Origin: an uncultured Eubacterium sp. | GTDB taxonomy: Bacteria > Bacillota > Clostridia > Lachnospirales > Lachnospiraceae | Assembly: GCA_910586045.1 (NCBI GenBank) | Contig: CAJUIH010000038.1 | Coordinates: forward strand, 1-25,648 | Length of the DNA stretch: 25,648 nt | Direction: 5' to 3' | Part shown: positions 25,001 to 25,648 of the stretch, one piece after another | Layout of the letters: the number at the start of each line of letters is the position of its first letter | Position numbering within the stretch: position 1 is the stretch's first letter | Position numbers and translations under genes: made by a program | Notes under the pieces: model-generated | What the model was told of the DNA's origin: nothing | What the model saw: the letters and a program-made list of their open reading frames with translations, nothing else | The model's database searches: none

Positions 25001-25648
25001 CGTGGCATCCGTAGGAAGCGACGGCCTGGTTACGGCGCTTGGCGCGGGGCGTGCTACCATTACGGTTATGACACGCGACGGAAGCTTTTTAAAACAGTCC
25101 TGCATTGTGGATGTTGCGGGAAACCAAAACCAGACGCCGGATCTTCCATCCGCAAAACCGGACGCCCCGTCCAGCCAGCCGGGCACAAGTACGCAGCCAA
25201 CACGTCCAAGTACGCCGGATTCCTCCGGCGGCACAGGCACGCAGCCGGAAAAGCCGTCCGGACAGCCGGAGGATCCGCCAAAGGACGACAGCCCTGTCGT
25301 GGCGAAGCTGTATTATATTGTCCAGTTCCATGCCAACGGCGGTACGAATTTAAGCCGCAGGACGATGACGCTTTTAAACGACGACAAACTCGGCATTTTG
25401 CCGAAAGTCCAGCGGAAAGCATATTTGTTCAGCGGCTGGTACACGCAGCAGACGGGCGGCGCGCGGATCTACGGGGATAAAAAACTAAATGAAGCCACGA
25501 CCTTATACGCACGCTGGACGAAAGCAAAGGCCCCGGCAAAAGCCGTGCTGCGGACGCTGAAATCCACGAAAAAAGGGCAGGCCAAGGCAGCCTTTCAAGA
25601 GGCAGACGGCGCGGCAGGGTACCAGGTGCAGTATGCGCGAAATAAAAC
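22059..25648 (+). CDS. Giant secreted BspA-type leucine-rich-repeat protein (3' end outside window)
   Basis: Open from ATG 22059 through the last base, at least 1196 residues; GGAGAGGG lies upstream. A signal peptide (residues 1-31) leads to two BspA/Treponema-type LRR modules: about 38-346 with 11 repeats and 354-570 with 7 repeats of 23 residues (form SVTSIGxxAFxxCSSLTEITIP). Each module starts with VEITKY and an I-D-G-K strand and ends with a YFSGTREQW/YYSGTKKQW cap. An unrecognised region follows (about 590-935), then a Big_2 domain (about 938-1018; WISDNPSVASV), a Pro/Ser/Thr linker, an InlB-type repeat (about 1083-1154; GWYTQQTGGARIY, LYARW) and a probable fibronectin-type start. A surface adhesin or substrate of this locus is likely; attachment is not visible. 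Confidence 0.92.
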   Translation, partial: MKFGRKILAAVALCMVMGLVVWPDRAKEVRAEVFGDFEYQELEDGMVEITKYTGTDAEVTVPGTIDGKSVTSIGTSAFNGCSSLIGISIPDSVTSIESFAFENCSSLTEMVIPNGVTTIWGIFSGCSSLTKVTIPDSMKTISYDAFNGCSSLKEITIPNSVTSIDRNAFSDCTALSKIILPDSVTSIGTAAFSGCSSLKEITLPSGMTDIDGAVFSRCSSLKEITIPSGWKYLNYSTFIACSSLMKITLPNSMEYIGENAFNHCSSLTEITLPSGLLMIDNSAFAKCNRLTKVHIPDSVTSIGKNVFKECSGLTDIYFSGTREQWNNLINIDDEGNEELLHTVIHCSDDLSEEYTYEILDNETVEITKYIGSNTTANIPAKIDGKQVTSIGESAFSGCRNLTEIIIPSGVTTIGDGAFDACSGLTKITIPDSVTSIGRSAFFSCKGLQELTIPDSVTTIGYGAFGECSGLTKITMPSGIAKIEGEMFFWCTRLEELTIPDRVTTIDAGCFRGCGKLKAVTIPVGMTNIEPEAFWGCESLTDVYYSGTKKQWEQIKIEASGNENLLHATIHYKEDPTQPEPTTPEEPVLPAATTAKQELERLLSGDPLSLEPTFHHYLSQEQTDILERYLYTWLADINYTYRYTGSSSIRENIRKRSGIDPQGDFASGTEQAITHISAETKYGRRTFEITLDLGAPDSSGNLYPSYGAMRFEVLPKGGAPSDVPTDGQIGQSSYGDIAAFAASVARACEDSLHGTFQWESLSDEMVSGILVDKTVTEIIGNKNGSFSDGIFTIYAKPLFTYSKKVTIACPVDVYVYRMDGQEAGTIIGSKPNGKDENIRLDVNGDTKTVYLTGNDYYLNLRGTDTGTMKYEVEEIANEEVCRNVQFLEMQLKKDMQYEGYVFRPLNIDSDLYALRTVNGPGSGEVTYADKDTLEPVFKKVQGMSLSQQNTSMHTDKTVQLNASFVPLDATNPNLVWISDNPSVASVGSDGLVTALGAGRATITVMTRDGSFLKQSCIVDVAGNQNQTPDLPSAKPDAPSSQPGTSTQPTRPSTPDSSGGTGTQPEKPSGQPEDPPKDDSPVVAKLYYIVQFHANGGTNLSRRTMTLLNDDKLGILPKVQRKAYLFSGWYTQQTGGARIYGDKKLNEATTLYARWTKAKAPAKAVLRTLKSTKKGQAKAAFQEADGAAGYQVQYARNK
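22263..23018 (+). repeat. LRR module 1: eleven 69-bp units
   Basis: Eleven consecutive 23-residue repeats (third one residue shorter) encoded by A/T-rich codons (AGT, AAT, ATA, TTG/TTA). DNA identity between units is moderate; the conserved core is GCTTTT-N-GGTTGCAGTAGT. It differs strongly in composition from module 2 and from the rest of the gene. Confidence 0.9.
23214..23696 (+). repeat. LRR module 2: seven 69-bp units
   Basis: Seven 23-residue repeats of the same type as module 1 but with GC-ending codons (GGC, AGC, ATC, CTG). It is preceded by a lead-in (from 23118) and followed by a cap homologous to those of module 1, so the whole module, not only its repeats, is duplicated. Confidence 0.9.

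Overview
The window reads as one long, entirely plus-strand accessory locus from a Gram-positive, clostridial (Lachnospiraceae-like) genome. Support for this is inferential: strong AGGAGG-type ribosome binding sites, a Firmicutes-type EssC/EsaB pair, BspA-type leucine-rich repeats, Big_2 and InlB-type surface modules, and zinc-ribbon Ser/Thr kinases of the sort common in Clostridia. No tRNA, rRNA, CRISPR array, transposase or phage gene was seen.

The core is a type VIIb-like (ESX/WXG100) secretion system. From left to right: a bidirectional hairpin and a GC-rich palindrome (1-100); a small secreted Big_2 protein; a membrane Ser/Thr kinase whose outside domain looks like an ABC solute-binding protein; a soluble EssB-like/FHA protein; a 67-residue single-span membrane protein; the 1660-residue EssC motor ATPase; a LytTR regulator with a degenerate receiver; an unidentified 223-residue protein; and EsaB (YukD). 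These genes overlap or are nearly contiguous and look like one operon.

Next (10937-15708) comes a cluster of seven small helical proteins of about 100 residues. Five carry a W-x-G turn, and two lack it but keep a YxxxE tail motif. A 305-base non-coding leader precedes the two most canonical WXG100 genes. A hairpin after them probably lowers expression of the next gene, a membrane-anchored HtrA/trypsin-like pseudoprotease (catalytic His and Ser replaced) with a cytoplasmic FHA domain. A secreted DUF6273-like protein follows.

The third block (17767-21969) is a signalling cassette: a PP2C phosphatase with its metal-binding aspartates, a zinc-ribbon/FHA protein with two copies of a VTxALPR motif, and a second zinc-ribbon kinase, with four PASTA repeats. 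The last gene (22059 to beyond the window) is a very large secreted protein with two BspA-like LRR modules of different base composition, a Big_2 domain, an InlB-type repeat and the start of a probable fibronectin-type domain.

Taken together, the locus looks like a type VII secretion machine with its own threonine-phosphorylation circuit: two membrane kinases with different outside sensors, one phosphatase, and FHA domains on the motor, the EssB-like protein, the pseudoprotease and an adaptor. This resembles in logic, not ancestry, the PpkA/PppA/Fha pathway of type VI secretion. EsaA, a recognisable EssA and LXG toxins are not in the window. All functional links are inferred from sequence and gene order.
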